Assembly: GCA_002633025.1 (NCBI GenBank)
Contig: NMRB01000010.1
Span: forward strand, 274,122-338,121
DNA length: 64,000 nt
Origin: Notospermus geniculatus
Taxonomy: Eukaryota; Nemertea; Pilidiophora; Heteronemertea; Lineidae
Direction of reading: 5' to 3'
Shown here piece after piece: positions 14,171-27,765 of this stretch. The notes beneath the pieces are model-generated. The model was not told where the DNA came from and searched no databases. It was given only the letters and a program-made list of their open reading frames with translations. Position numbers and translations under genes: made by a program. Position 1 is the first letter of the stretch. Each line of letters begins with the position of its first letter.

Positions 14171-14522
14171 TAGAAAGCCATAAAATTTCCTTCCGTGACA
14201 AAATCCCCTGTTGACTTTAGTACTGTGAAAACATAAATGCAAATAACTCTCCTAAATGATTAAAGTCTAGAAATGCTTGCTGGCGTTGGTCGAAGAAAAT
14301 GATTTTAAGTTAATGAATCGTAGGCCTATTTGGGGAGTCAGATTACAATATGTGGCCCTTTCCATAGGCTTTTGCTGTACCAAAGGAGGTCACAGCACTT
14401 GACTAAGTCAACATCGTCGAGGATATTAACGAACAAACGCCAAATTTGGAAGTTGTGTTTTTCTATAAGTGGTTTTCTTGAAAAACAAGTAGCGTTTTGC
14501 CAATGATTCCAATGATTAAACT
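14171..14522 (+). repeat. Direct repeat copy 1 (no insertion)
   Basis: This 352-bp block recurs at 15191-15541 with about 3% differences and one single-base indel. It ends exactly at the run of N. See the finding on haplotype duplication. Confidence 0.9.
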
Positions 14523-14557
14523 NNNNNNNNNNNNNNNNNNNNNNNNNNNNNNNNNNN
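14523..14557. other. Assembly gap (35 N)
   Basis: Unknown bases inserted by the assembly between the first direct repeat and the GTTGCA foldback. Single N calls also occur at 21507 and 47557. Confidence 0.98.
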
Positions 14558-15112
14558 AAAGGCCCGTTTACACATGCAACTTTTCATATGCAACTTCATG
14601 CAACTTGTTGCATAAACCTGATGAGACCAAAAAGTTTCATAAAAGTTGCATGTGTAAACGGGTCTGCAACTTGTTGCAACTCGATCACGCTGGAGGTTGC
14701 ATCGAAGTTGCAAGTTGCTGCAACCTGCAACTAGTTGCAGTCCACCGGTTTTCGTTTACACATTGCAACATCCAGCGCGATAAGTTGCAAAAGTTAGCAA
14801 CAAGTTGCATGAATTTGGGCGGGAACCCTTTGTTCCGCAGTCATTTTGGGTTTAGTATACGTCACATGATTTCTTGCTGTATTCTCATTGGTCAGCAACG
14901 TGCAACTTGTTGCAACTTCACCAGAAAATAGGATCTGGATCCTAAATTTGCAACACGTTGCAGTAATTTGCAACAAGTTGCAGTAGTTAGTTGCAACAAG
15001 TTCCATACCTGTTTACACAATGCAACTTTGATGAAATTTTTGGTCTCATCAGGTTTATGCAACAAGTTGCATGAAGTTGCATATGAAAAGTTGCATGTGT
15101 AAACGGGCCTTT
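14558..15112. mobile_element. GTTGCA-rich foldback MITE
   Basis: The element starts AAAGGCCCGTTTACACATG and ends with its reverse complement; the inverted arms continue for about 85 nt at each end. The interior is packed with GTTGCA/TGCAAC words on both strands (for example GCAACTTGTTGCAA), and further GTTTACAC words are internal. The open frame across it is a by-product of this repeat structure. Termini of GGCC-type resemble PIF/Harbinger-derived MITEs, but this is only a likely assignment. Confidence 0.8.
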
Positions 15113-15190
15113 AACCGTCCCAGGTAGTTTGCAACAAGTTGCAAGTTGCTGCAACTTGCAACTTGGTGCAACCTAGTGTAAACCGGCCTT
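15113..15190. mobile_element. Outer remnant of a second GTTGCA element
   Basis: This 78-bp stretch has further GTTGCA words and ends GTGTAAACCGGCCT, a variant of the same terminal repeat. It is therefore probably the right end of an older element into which the 14558-15112 copy inserted. Its left end would lie in the N gap. TTA follows it and is also present at the empty site near 14170. Confidence 0.6.
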
Positions 15191-15541
15191 TAGAAAGCCA
15201 TAAAATTTCCTTCCGTGACAAAATCCCCTGTTGACTTTAGTACTGTGAAAACATAAATGCAAATAACTCTCCTAAATGATTAAAGTCTAGAATTGCTTGC
15301 TAGCGTTGGTCGAAGAAAATGATTTTAAGTTAATGAATCGTAGGCCTATTTTGGGAGTCAGATTACAATATGTGGCCCTTTCCATAGGCTTTTGCTGTAC
15401 CAAAGGGATTCACAGCACTTGACAATTTAACATCGTCGAGGATATTAACGAACAAACGCCAAATTTGGAAGTTGTGTTTTTCTATAAGTGGTTTTCTTGA
15501 AAAATAAGTAGAGTTTTGCCAATGATTCCAATGATTAAACT
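15191..15541 (+). repeat. Direct repeat copy 2 (downstream of the insertion)
   Basis: Near-identical to 14171-14522 and, unlike that copy, continues smoothly into following sequence. The best explanation is the second allele of the same locus. Confidence 0.9.
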
Positions 15542-16500
15542 TACATAGGCCCATTCACTGTGTTAAATTGTACGTCATATGAACGTAATCTCCTCCTGAC
15601 GTAATATATCACTTCTTTCTTCCCGTCGAAACTAACATCGCTTCGTCCTTCAGCAAAGTGTTAAGATAAGTAACTCGGGGATGCATTCCTAGGAGTACCA
15701 TTTTTTTCACACCTAGTCTATCATTTTGAGTCAGTCTGACGGCTTTGCCACTGCTGTGACTAGATATGGAAACTCTTGATAATAATTATGGGAAAACATT
15801 TGTGCATTTATATGTTATCATGACTCCCCCCGCCCCTGGTTTTCTAAAATACCAACCTGCGTTCGCTCAGATCACCCGCCACACAACGCGCACTGCAGGA
15901 TACCTAAATTCAATTTTATTCAAATCGACCGCGTCATGAAAACTCATCCCAACGATTTTTCCCTGTAATTAGTCAGTCATGTCAGTTGTTACAAAGCACC
16001 TGTGCAAAAACATTCTACGTTACATTCGTCTATGTATGCGTAAACCACCAGAGAGTTGTAAAACTGGTAAACTGTTGAACAAACAGGTAAAGGATCCCCG
16101 AAGTGTCAACCCGTCATTATACTCAGTCATTTGGAAACGAGCTCTGAAAACAAAGGAAGGCCAAGGCGTCAGCTATTCCCAACCTCTCGCATCCCGGCTA
16201 CACTAAGTGCATTAATTGAGTACCGCGGCGCGAGGTTGATGGCTACGTATTGTCAAAATGAACAGTTGGCCTGAGCTAACAGAAAACGTTCGCGCAGACT
16301 CTCCAGCGGTAGGGGGTCCGAATACCTTGAATCTTTTTCAATCCGCTCGTCAGTGATTAAATGAAAAAACGATTGCACGAACGCAAAAATAATTCGCGGC
16401 GTAAATTATTCATACCGCCATCGTAGATCATGGAGAGATGCTGTGGTGTATCTTTGTATGAAGGCGTCGCTGTGGGTTCTGGGATCTCGACTGTGTCCTT

Positions 16501-16713
16501 ATCGTGAAATTTCTGCACAAAATGTGTGCGTCGATGTATAATGTACATTTTGTACATGAACGTGCACATAAGATTCGTAAATCACGTAGTCCGTGTACGT
16601 TTCGCCTGGCATTTAAATCGTGAAATTTCTGCACTGTGAAGTGTGCATTGATGCACATGTACATGCACATATGACCATGAAATCACGTAGTACGTATCAT
16701 CTGGCATTTAAAT
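16501..16713 (+). repeat. Two-unit tandem repeat
   Basis: The units 16501-16616 and 16617-16713 both begin ATCGTGAAATTTCTGCAC and contain AAATCACGTAGT and CTGGCATTTAAATC. They are diverged in the middle, where TGTACAT and TGCACAT words dominate. Confidence 0.75.
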
Positions 16714-18799
16714 CCTGCAATTGCTAATGGGTCGTGAGTAATTCATAGATTTACGACAAATTATGTTCAGCGAACCCCACGGCAGTCGAACCGTCCACGT
16801 TTTCCAGATCAATCTTCCTTTGCCTTTCGTGAGTTTGACATTTCAAAAACTATCCTGCATAGGCGAGAACTGCAGCTCCAGGTTTGGCGGGGTATCCGCG
16901 AAAAAAAGTAATCTATGGCATTTACTGGCTATAGCCTCGCTGCAACAATCCGCAGTCTGAGTAGGCTGGCGTTCTCTGCCTTCGTCTTCAGTGCAACTTG
17001 TCACTTTTGACAGTACACTACCCCGAATATCAGACAACAAATGTTGTCAAACGAATGAATGGCACCGTGTGTGTCCATGTAGTTAATTGAAACCCGTTTC
17101 TGTCTCGTTGTATGGAGAAATGCGAAGAAGAGACCCTCTAAACTGGCAGATAATGAGGCAAAGAAGCGATATGCATACATAAACACCAGATACTTTGTTG
17201 ACATGTACTGGACAGTCAAATCCTCGAGCACTCACGCAAATTCGGCAAAGAAAAATTGACAATATGGATCAGAATGAGCCGTGTGATTGACAGATCAACT
17301 GACAATGGTTTAGGCCTGAATAAACCCAACTCACGCCGGGTGTTGTATGCAGACGACGATCCCAATCTGTGGAACTATAGAAAATCTCACATGTACGTAA
17401 ACTATCGATGTCAGTGTCATGACTATGAGCAATATTGCCATTTTTCATTCACATATGCCAATACCCGTCTGAAAGCTGATCCTGAATCATAGAATGATTT
17501 GTTTAGATATGACGATTGACATTTCAATGGTGGCCACTAAGCTTGTTGCTTTAACTCATTTAGTACCAAGGCATCAACAAAGTGCATCTAGTCTGGGAAC
17601 TTTCTCCAAAGTGATGACGTATGGGAAGATTTAACTTTCATCTAGGTTTGCATTGAAGGATTATTTTAAAAAGGCCTTTCTAAATAATGGTTCGTCTCAG
17701 AGGTGGGTCGAATCATCAGCATACAGTGCTACTCTCATAAGATTAGGTACAGTAGGCCTAACCCAAATAATTGCCAAGCATAATTATGTAAAAGTTCACA
17801 TCCCAGGTAAGGCCATGCATATTTATGCGAAGGGAGATGGGAACGGTGACTTTGAAGCTACATTTAATTTTCGAAACATCTGCATCATTACAAAAAAGCA
17901 TTATATATATGCAAACAATATCTGCAGCAATTCTATTCATTTTATATGACATTAGCATTGAAGGTATCTGTTACGAATGCGTCTGAAAACTACATGTATA
18001 TTTCATGTGGCCATATCGTTGGGTATTATTGAGTGCACATTTAATTTGACCAAATGGTACATGTAGGCGACAGAGGAAATGTATGGCTCTCCTCCTGTCC
18101 TTAAAAACGCCAATGTAATGACACATAAATGATGTCGAAAGCAGTGGTAAGATTTGTATTTTGACGTCCATACTTCATATTGTTTGGTTTTGTGTTTGTG
18201 GAATGTTTTTTGACATATACCTCGACGAGATTTTGAAGGGCCCCATAATACCAAAATGCATGACTTTTTGTATACATGTACATGTCGTCTATCGATGGTC
18301 AAAATTTAAATGAAATCTTGCTTATGGCTTGATTAAAAAAACGATCACAACGGCATTGCAAAGTACCTCGTCATGTGCGTGCGCGTATGCCTATGCTTGG
18401 AGAGTGTTGCTCTCCAATGCATATAAGAACCTCGTCCCCAAGTACATATTAAACTCATTGATATGTGATTATGTGATTGATAGCAAGGCGTCATGTCCTC
18501 TTGGTTTACCTATCGTCATCCTAATGCATAAACAGGTTTGGCCATGGAAAGCTACATTCTTGATCATGTATGGTATCCGATCGAAAATCATTCATATTTC
18601 TACGTTTCCAGCCCTTCATGATTAGGTGTGGTTACAATTTAGTCAAGCACTTAATAGTCTTATCGCCTGGAGGTTGTTTAAAACCGCTCATTAAATATCA
18701 TTATGTTATCAGGATGAGCATTTTGGGTGTTCCTATACAACCGGCTAATGCATTGTTTTGAGTAATTAAACATGTTCAATACCGCAATGTAAAATCGTT

Positions 18800-18958
18800 G
18801 AAATGCTACTGACCGTGACGATGGTTGGAAATCAGTTGCCCCAGGCAGGATCATGTCAGTACATTGTACATGTATATCACATAGTCTCCATGGTTATGTG
18901 AGTAAATGTACCTTTCTCAAAACAAGGTACACAAGAAATGTATTTTCTTTTGCAGGGC
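18800..18958 (+). repeat. Direct repeat, copy A
   Basis: Shares about 150 bp with 19045-19199 at roughly 90% identity, including GATGGTTGGAAATCAGTTGC and TGAGTAAATGTACCTTTCTC. The period is about 245 bp. Confidence 0.8.
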
Positions 18959-19044
18959 CGGACAGGGTTGACAGAAACAGGGCGTAGCTCGAAGGAGGTG
19001 GTGAGCACTGAGAGCGCGAAGCCCAAATGTGGGGTGCTGGTGAC

Positions 19045-19199
19045 GAAATGCTGGTGACGGTGACGATGGTTGGAAATCAGTTGCCCCAGGCAGGATGCCG
19101 TGTCAGTACAGTGTATATCACAGAGTCTCCAATGGTTATGTGAGTAAATGTACCTTTCTCAAAACTAGGTGCACAAGACATGTATTTCCTGTTGTGGGG
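19045..19199 (+). repeat. Direct repeat, copy B
   Basis: Second copy of the 18800 repeat, with small indels. The ~85 bp between the copies is unrelated. Confidence 0.8.
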
Positions 19200-21330
19200 C
19201 ATGCACCGAGGTACCTCTCATGTCTAACAAAGCCCAAGCCCCTGGCATTCAGTCGTCGCAGAATTAGTCCCTCACCTGTCCTCATTAAATGGTAATATCA
19301 AATACATGTATTACCTAAGTTGCTTAAAAGGTGTGATCTTGACACTTGTTGATGTTTTGATGGCAATACAGAAGTAATGCTGGTCGATTTGATTTGAGTA
19401 TTTCCCTGATACAATGTATGAATTTTGTGTTTCTAAGTCATTTGTTTATGTGTAGAACATTGTAAGAATAATGTTCAAACATACTACAATTTTATGGGTT
19501 GTTTTGTCTTGCATCATTTTGTTTCTCGTGACGCAGTTCTCCGTCGTTAATAAACCTCATGAAGACTGGCACAAATAGAAAGCTAAAATAAAATGATAAT
19601 AAAAGCAAAAAAAGTAATCAACAAAGGTCGATCAAAAGAAACGATGTTAATTTCATTCATAATGCCGTTGTTCATTGACCAACACGAACCACTATTGAGA
19701 GCATCTGTGATGAATGTTTCAAGAATATCATATTTGAATTTCCCCTGGGAGAATATCAATTTGAAATTTTCCCAGGTCATTTAAAAATCTCCAAATTTTC
19801 TGACCCGTGTAATAGTTTTAATAATAGGTCAATAACTAAATAAAACAAGCCTTTTAAAAATTTACAAAGACACCCAAAATGTTCTTCGAATACTTTAATT
19901 CAACCATGAATTAACTTAGCTTAAAGTTTTTAATGATCAGAACCATCTCTCAGGTCAGGTATTGAGTATGTTTGCCAGGCAGGCCTATCGCTTAGACCAC
20001 CTGACGGACTGTGGCTCACACAAAAACTTATTTCATTTCTTAACTAATAAAACAGAAATATCTGATATAGATTTATCAATAGGAAATAAGTGGGTACAAT
20101 TTCATGAGTATGAAATTAGGTGCTCCTTTATGACATTTGTATAAAAATTGTGGGGGTCCACTTTTGCTCTAAATAGGCCTATTTCTTACTAGCCTTGGGT
20201 GCTCTTATTCACCATTTGCACCGAGGCAGGAAATCAATTCAAGAGATTTGTTGCTTTTAATATTTTCAAGGAGATATAAATAACTAACTTACTTACATTA
20301 TTACAATTTCCTTGGGGGGACCTTAGGTATATTTCTGTCATTAATTGGCCCATTTGGCGGAAGCACAGCAAGTCCGATCAGAAATACGATAAACACCCAG
20401 CTAGACCCATTGGCAAATGGTTGATATTGGCGCCGAGTTGACACGAAGGTCCCTCTTACACGTCTCAGGGCAAAAATCGTGCTTTCAAGATTTCAATGAG
20501 AAAATATTTTTTCACCCTTGAATTGAATTTTCTTTCGTAATCAGGTATGTCTTGGCCCTTGTATGCCCTGTCACGGGTCGTCCCGAAATGCAAAAGGCAA
20601 AATTGTAAAACCTGCATTGTGTTTCACTATAAGTTCTATCAGAGTGATTTGGGAGTTTTCGAACGATAATCAATTAATTTCTGTTATGGCACTTAGCTAT
20701 CGATCAGTTTCAATAACCGAAGTAAACCCGGATCATGATGACTCACTCAAAGAACAAATTTTCAAAATATTTTGATTGTGGTATCATATCAGACGACTTT
20801 ATACAACCCCTCGTCCAATTTATCGGCCACAACTGCCGATTAATTCCATATTCAGTAGAAATCGCTCCCTACTCATACATTAATCCGGGGCAAACTTGTC
20901 ATTTAAGGTAATTCAAAACATTGCTATCCTTCGCTAGCGCTGTATCGAGTCATTCAAAACATGACATTCTACCGGAAACGGAAACAGCCGGTCAATAATA
21001 GCGGATATGACGAAAATCTAACGGCGCACCGAGGTCATAAAAATAATGACGTCTGTTTTAATGATTACGGATTGTGTACCAACATCGTAGCAATGGAGAC
21101 AGCGCTGGAAACTATCCTCCATAATTAGTTCTATGAAGGGGCTAAAATGCCAATCGAATCAATTCAATATTGATAGGAATGGCTGTGGCAATCGATGCGG
21201 AGCCACTTCATTAAGTCACACACATGTTGTGATTAAACAAGGTGACATAGCCATAATATCCACTTCAGAAAGTAATAGTATAAAACAACCACTTCAGACA
21301 GTCAGTTTTCCTTGTGAGGCGCTATTTTTT

Positions 21331-21506
21331 TAGCTCACCGGGGTGAGCTATTACGATGGGGAAGCGTCCGTCGTCCGTCGTCGTCCGGCGTCGTCCGTCG
21401 TCGTCCGTCGTCGTCGTCGTCGTGTTCCGTTAGCAGGGCACGTTTCGTAACCGCTGGGGCTGTGGATCTGAAACTTGGTACATACATAGCCCTAGGTCGC
21501 ATGACC
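21331..21506 (+). repeat. GAGCTA / CGTCCGTC repeat
   Basis: TTTAGCTCACCGGGGTGAGC (a small hairpin) leads into CTATTACGATGGGGAAGCGT and then a run of CGTCCGTCGTC units to about 21421, followed by text such as CTGAAACTTGGTACATACAT. The same architecture (inverted AGCTCACC, then CGTCCGTC runs) is a very common dispersed repeat in molluscs and some other marine invertebrates (family knowledge). It is the best lineage hint in the window. Confidence 0.8.
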
Positions 21507-21550
21507 NGTCAGAATCAACCGGAGGTAATCAGCGGTTCTTGTGCTCGCTG

Positions 21551-21811
21551 CACTGTAAAAACAAGTTGGTTCATTATACCAGTGGACATGGGTAAATTCC
21601 TAGTACCCATGGTCTTTGCTGATTGTACTCATGCTGATAAACGCCATGGGTCAGGCATGTCAGGAGGACCCAAAGTACAACCAATTAGAACCCATCGCCA
21701 TGGAATATTTTTGACAGCAGGTCCGTCTTTCTCGGAGTGAGTTTGCTGTACCCATGTTAGTTCCCTGTACCCAGGGGTTTGGACCCACGTTACAGGACGA
21801 TTTTTACAGTG
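21551..21811. mobile_element. Possible CACTGTAAAAA-ended element
   Basis: CACTGTAAAAA at 21551-21561 is mirrored by TTTTTACAGTG at 21801-21811. The interior holds repeated GTACCCATG/CCATGGGT words. There is no clear target duplication, so it is tentative. Confidence 0.45.
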
Positions 21812-21869
21812 TGCCCGCACACAGTGACGTAGGAAGCTAGGTCTAAGAACCACTTATTACCTCATATGA

Positions 21870-22036
21870 CAGAGGCGTAGCTAGAGGGGGGGCAGGGGGG
21901 GCTAATGCCCCCCCCAGGTGGTCCGGAAAAATGTGTTTTTCATGCACATTTTGACCGAAAATTAGCAAAATATGGTCTTTTGCCCCCCCAGAGGACCTTT
22001 TGCCCCCCCAGGCCAAAAAAGCTAGCTACGCCCCTG
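21870..22036. mobile_element. CAG...CTG element (hAT-like), GGGG/CCCC-rich
   Basis: The terminal repeats CAGAGGCGTAGCTAG and CTAGCTACGCCCCTG have one mismatch over 15 bp. TATGA flanks both ends (21865-21869, 22037-22041), a 5-bp target duplication like that of the 6364 element. The 167-bp body contains G runs and two TTTTGCCCCCC repeats and is non-coding. Confidence 0.8.
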
Positions 22037-25000
22037 TATGATGGCTAAGAATCCGCGGAGTTCAACAATCTCTCACGCATCAAAGAGACATGATGACAGA
22101 CCTTCGTAGACGTGAGGATGATCGAGGTGAATCTATGTATCTTTAAATTACGTCGAAAGATCATAACTTCGGTTTCAGCTCCTGAATGAAAACTCCAGCA
22201 TCAAGGTAGGCCGACTACGCTGCCCTTGTTCCTTGTGTTCATAGATGCTGCTCAGGATGCCTGAAACATTAGTGCAGCATAAGTGGAAATTAATAAGAAA
22301 TAGTGATACCAAAGTATCTTTCTTGTATCAACAGTATAATACCTTAATAACTGTGATTTTATTCGTATGTACACATGGGAGGCATTTTTACGTTATCTCT
22401 CTTTGTGTGGTCTGCAAAAGTTCTATTTTTCATTTGATGCATACGTACATGTACGTGTACATGACGCTGCCAGCACAGGTTTTGCACAGGGCTACCTGCT
22501 CACATGTCCAATACGTGTTCCTGTACAATCAGAACTCCTAAACTGTCCAAGACCTCCCGGATAAAAAGACACCATGAACATGTACCAATAAACGCAGTAC
22601 CGTCTTTGCTTCGGCCATGTTGTCGGCGATCACTCATTTAAAACGGCCGGTCAGTAGCAGTCACGTGACTGAAACAATGAATCTCCTCTGGTGGCGCCAC
22701 TGCAGTTTGCGCAGTTCGGGCATCTATCAGGCAACGTATTGGACTAGGATCGAAAACAGAGGCAATGGATCATCCGACATATGGCCTTCGGCTTGCCATC
22801 ATGGTTTTTGTGTCAAAAAGCCACTTCTTCTGCAGATGTATTAGGCGTTACGGTGCGAAGTGGTGACGGATTCCGAGGAGGCCGTGCACGCGGTTATGAT
22901 TTGGCGCCAGTCATATGTGTGAATAGGCATGTAGAGCTGGGAGTTCCAAGCTGTGGTATGACATATAAAAGTATGCACCGGGCTAATTTCAGTACTTATG
23001 GGTAAAATGTTAGCCAATCTACGAGTGAAGGCAGCCTTTACACTAACTTCCTGCTGTCGCCAACCTTGATTTGGACCTTGATATGCTGCATTGGCGTAAT
23101 AAGAGTATGGCGTCAGATTTGGTCTGTACATACATTGAACAGCAAAATATATTGCTTTCTAATTAGTTAACTAACCACTAATGAAAATGATGGCATTTCA
23201 TAGGCGGTGACGCCTTCCTAATGGGCAGAACATGATTAATTGGCCAAACTAAGCAGTGCTTGCCCGGGCCAAAGTGCAATACTGTGGCAGCAAAGGAAGT
23301 ATTCTCATGATAATGCTTTTCAACTTGATTGCTGTAGATTGTTCTAATGGAATTCTGCAATAATTTGCGTTAGAAGTAGGCCCTAGGCCCATTGCTGGAG
23401 CCTACAGTATGAATTGTTTCAGACGTCATTAAGTGCAGTTCAGGTTGTACGTTCGGCCGGCCTCCATGATTAACTTCCAATTACTGCCTTATTGCAGCCT
23501 GGACCATTTAACGCTTATTAGTGTGTATATTACAATATTTTCCTGGATAAACGCTGCAAGCAATTTGTGCAATTATTAGGAGAATAGTTTTAGTGACACT
23601 CCATTTTGCTGTCCGATAGCATAATGTAACTTTGAGTATAAAATTGGAGCACAGAGAATACGATATGTCAGTGTATGCAAGATGCAGGCATAGGTTGTGA
23701 CGGGGCAATGGAATGAATGGGTAATTAGCAGTCAGATTGGAGTTCCTTATTCCTGTTACATCTCATGAACACTACTTCTAGGCCTTCATAGAGTGGAAGG
23801 AACACACTGATCAACAGGCGAACGTGATTTTGCTTTTCGAAGACATCAGTTCATTGTTTCCTCCTGATAAAGTTGACAGCTTCCATGTGTCTGCGTCAGG
23901 AAGTCTCCGAAAATGGTAATGGTGTCATTCAAGTTGGTACTTGCTGAACAGTATATCAAAACCCATCCAGGATTTCATGTCGGGATGTTGATGCTTTAAC
24001 TAAAGGACGATATTACGGTGTAGCCTATAAACTGTGTACAGCTAGACCGTCGCCCTGCCGGCACAGCAATTTTTACGTAATGTTAGTGTCCTGCTTATGA
24101 GAAGATTAAGCCATGCTGCACTTGCTATGCAGAAGAAAGCCTGACTGCAAAGATATCCACGTTCATGTCTTACTGAAGTTTAGTAAACTAATTTACACAA
24201 AGTTCAGCTTGAGCTGCCCGACGTCGAGGTGCTAACCCGTAAAACTCATTATGTGGTGGGCATGTTATTCGTTTGACACTTCTAATACTTAGACTGCTGT
24301 GACTTCGGAAGTTCCAATGTACCACATGGTGAGCGTTTCCGTCCCGCATGCATCGAATAATTTTCTGATCACACTTTGAATTCTTATGACTGAAACTTTG
24401 TGTTGCATGGAGGTCTGCCGTGCTTGTCATGCCTGTGTGCATCTCTCAACCAGTTCTCGGACTGCAGTTGATTATGGTCGCTTGTAGTACACGGTGTGTT
24501 GTATACAACAATGCATGCAACCGACAGAGTTCACTGAGAACAATGTCTACCCACATCGTCCCTGCGGAAAACGTCGCCACTTCTACACGTTGGCTTTATA
24601 AAATAAACTTATTCATTAGCTATATCAGGACTGGGTGCTGTGCAGACAAGTTGCGTGTATCTTAAACGACACACGGTATCCTGTGTAATCGGTAATGACC
24701 TATTGGCATGTCGGCCATATTGTCCAAGCTTATTCCCGGATGAGTGCCGCTTCTGCACTTGGAACCTGCAGCTCTCACCACTAGAGACCTACTGACGATA
24801 CGATACGAGTCTTTATTCTCAATTCGAATCACAAGGAAGCTAATAATTGACTCATTAAGAAAGAAACAGTGAGTGAATCACGCTACTTCGGTGACAAAGA
24901 ACGTCCATGGTTGAGAGAAATGACACAGTCGAGGAAATGTCCCTAGATCCCTGTGTAGAGCAGGAAATCCCCCCTGTGCACTTCGTTCTAAGCCACTCAC

Positions 25001-26954
25001 AAGCAATTTACTTAAACACCCCCACTCTTTGTTCCGAATCGTGCAGAATATAAGCAACAATGTAAACGGATTTGCTTGCAATTACTAGTACTTGCAAAGA
25101 GTGAGTAAATTCACATTTAGGCCTACTTGAAATAAATACATTTATACTTGGAATGTTTAAGTGAGGTTTGATTTTGGTTACGGTACGCCGGTCGATCGAT
25201 CAACCTTTGTGAAAGAAAGTGACCAATAAGTCATGTTTACCATCTGAAACAAAGGTTAAAGAAACATTGAGAACGTATATACATACATGTAATGCAGTAG
25301 GTTTTTTGCAATAAATGTGTTGCATTGGAACGTTTTGTCAATGTTGTCATCTGAGTTCTTCGTAAGTTACAATTTTCGTGAGTGGTATTTGATAAGTCAT
25401 ATTGAGATTGTGTAAATTCTGAAAGAAACAAACACCATAAGCAATGCTGACCAATTGGAAAACAAGCATTACTGATGTAACCAGTGATTTAAAAAAATGA
25501 ATGTATTAAACAAGAGAAAACAAGCAATGGGTTCATTTGCAAGCAAGATCATTTTTGGATAATACCGGTACATCATTTTAGAAAAAAACTAAATTTGTTA
25601 ATACCAAGTTGCAGATGAGACTCCACGTAAGACAGCACTGGTTTATATTCGGTGGCAGAAAAAGCTGACTTACACGCAGGTACATCAATGGCTAACAAAC
25701 CACAGGAATCAAAGGATAATCGCTGCCCGAGGCAGAATTTGATTTTATTGCAATTCACGCTGAAAAGTTACTCGAATTTCATCTATTGACAGATAATGGT
25801 TTTGAAAAATCGAATTTCAAACTGAATATTTGCACGTGTTAGTGATTAATGATTTTATAAGTATCATATGTATACGTTTAAAGCTGACTACATGTATTTT
25901 TATGCGTTTCAATGATATTTTTGTGATATATACACGAGGCTTGAAAGCTCTGTCTATATCTGTCTCGAAAATATAGCTAAGTTAAGGTATGGTTTTTCCT
26001 AGTTTTTCTTTAACCTGCGTTCCATTAGTTGAGGTATAGTTGATGCCAACTGTTTTGGAAGATACATGTATCTACTGATTTCATTTTCATTCTATAAATA
26101 ATTAATTATTCAATAAAGATTACTTTTTTGTGAGTATCCCGAGAAGTAATGAAAACTAGCACCCTTATTTCTTAATTTGGTACGCGTGCAAAACGTTTTT
26201 CTATATGACATGTATGAATCTTCCTTCAACTGATGAAAAAGTATGCGATTTTTGATGTGAAACGTTGGGTTTGTACTTGAAGTTCTCGCAGTTTCTCACC
26301 TTGGAGCATGGAGGTATAAAATAAGAGAGCAAGTGAATGTTGCACTTTACTTCTATACGATCTGGGGATATATTTAAAGTCACTGAAACTAGACGAACTA
26401 TGTTGTTCCCTTTTTCTTCTCTTTTGACGTCCTAAGCATTTTTTGCTTTTTAATTTCGTCATTGGTTGTGCTGTTGTTCTATTTCATGTTTTCAACGTAA
26501 CTTTTAGAGGTAACCTCGATGTTAATTTCTGACTTGTTGTCATCAGTGTAGGCTATAATTCCTCCAAGGTGTAGGAGAAGGGATTTGTGAACAAGTTGCA
26601 GCTTGATTCCACATTGATCATAGCGCTGGATATTTGTTCGTTGATCCATTGCCTGACAGCGGGTTCACCCCAAACCTTGAAAATCTCATAATCACACCTT
26701 AACACAACAATACAGAACTTTGTTCGCGAAGGTCTGCATTTATCTACATGGCCACTGCTGCGTTCTGCCATCTTGTCTGCTTGTTGCAGTGCATTTGCAG
26801 TGCGGGGTTACCAACAATAGATTTAGCGAATAGCAGCTTAAGTCTCCTCCAAACACGAGGACATTCCGGATTTTAAGTGGACCATGCGAAGATGGATGAA
26901 ATAATCCACTTCTTTGCTGTTAGTTCTCGAAAATGCAGAGATATTAAACGCTTA

Positions 26955-27542
<588 letters not shown>

Positions 27543-27639
27543 TCACTAACACAGGAGCGGATCGCCGTATCTTCACTAGCCTCTCGCTTACAAATGGTTG
27601 TTATTGCTGCACTATGAACTAAGAACAACACTATTAATA

Positions 27640-27765
27640 CTAAACACTGGGGTGGGGTTGTGCTCTTTATGAAGTGTCAGCTCTTATCAAGACATTGTAT
27701 GTCAAAACCCCAATAATCATCCGCATCACGCACAGATAGCTTTCAATACGAACGCGATCATTGGT
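27640..27765 (-). promoter_or_regulatory. Candidate Six3/6 core promoter
   Basis: On the minus strand a TATA-like CATAAA lies at 27671-27666, 133 nt before the start codon. It is followed after roughly 25-30 nt by a CCCAGTG stretch that could be an initiator. A CCAAT on this strand lies near 27760 and its reverse (ATTGG) near 27710. No ATG occurs between the proposed initiator and the start codon, giving a clean leader of about 105-110 nt. This is motif reading only; the start site could differ. Confidence 0.4.

Noticed and set aside
14497-14931. 144-codon plus-strand frame rich in Cys/Leu
   Set aside because: Runs through the N gap and is made of translated GTTGCA repeat words; not a gene.
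21361-21421. CRISPR-like array from CGTCCGTC repeats
   Set aside because: Continuous simple repeat without unique spacers in a eukaryotic genome; part of a known dispersed repeat type.
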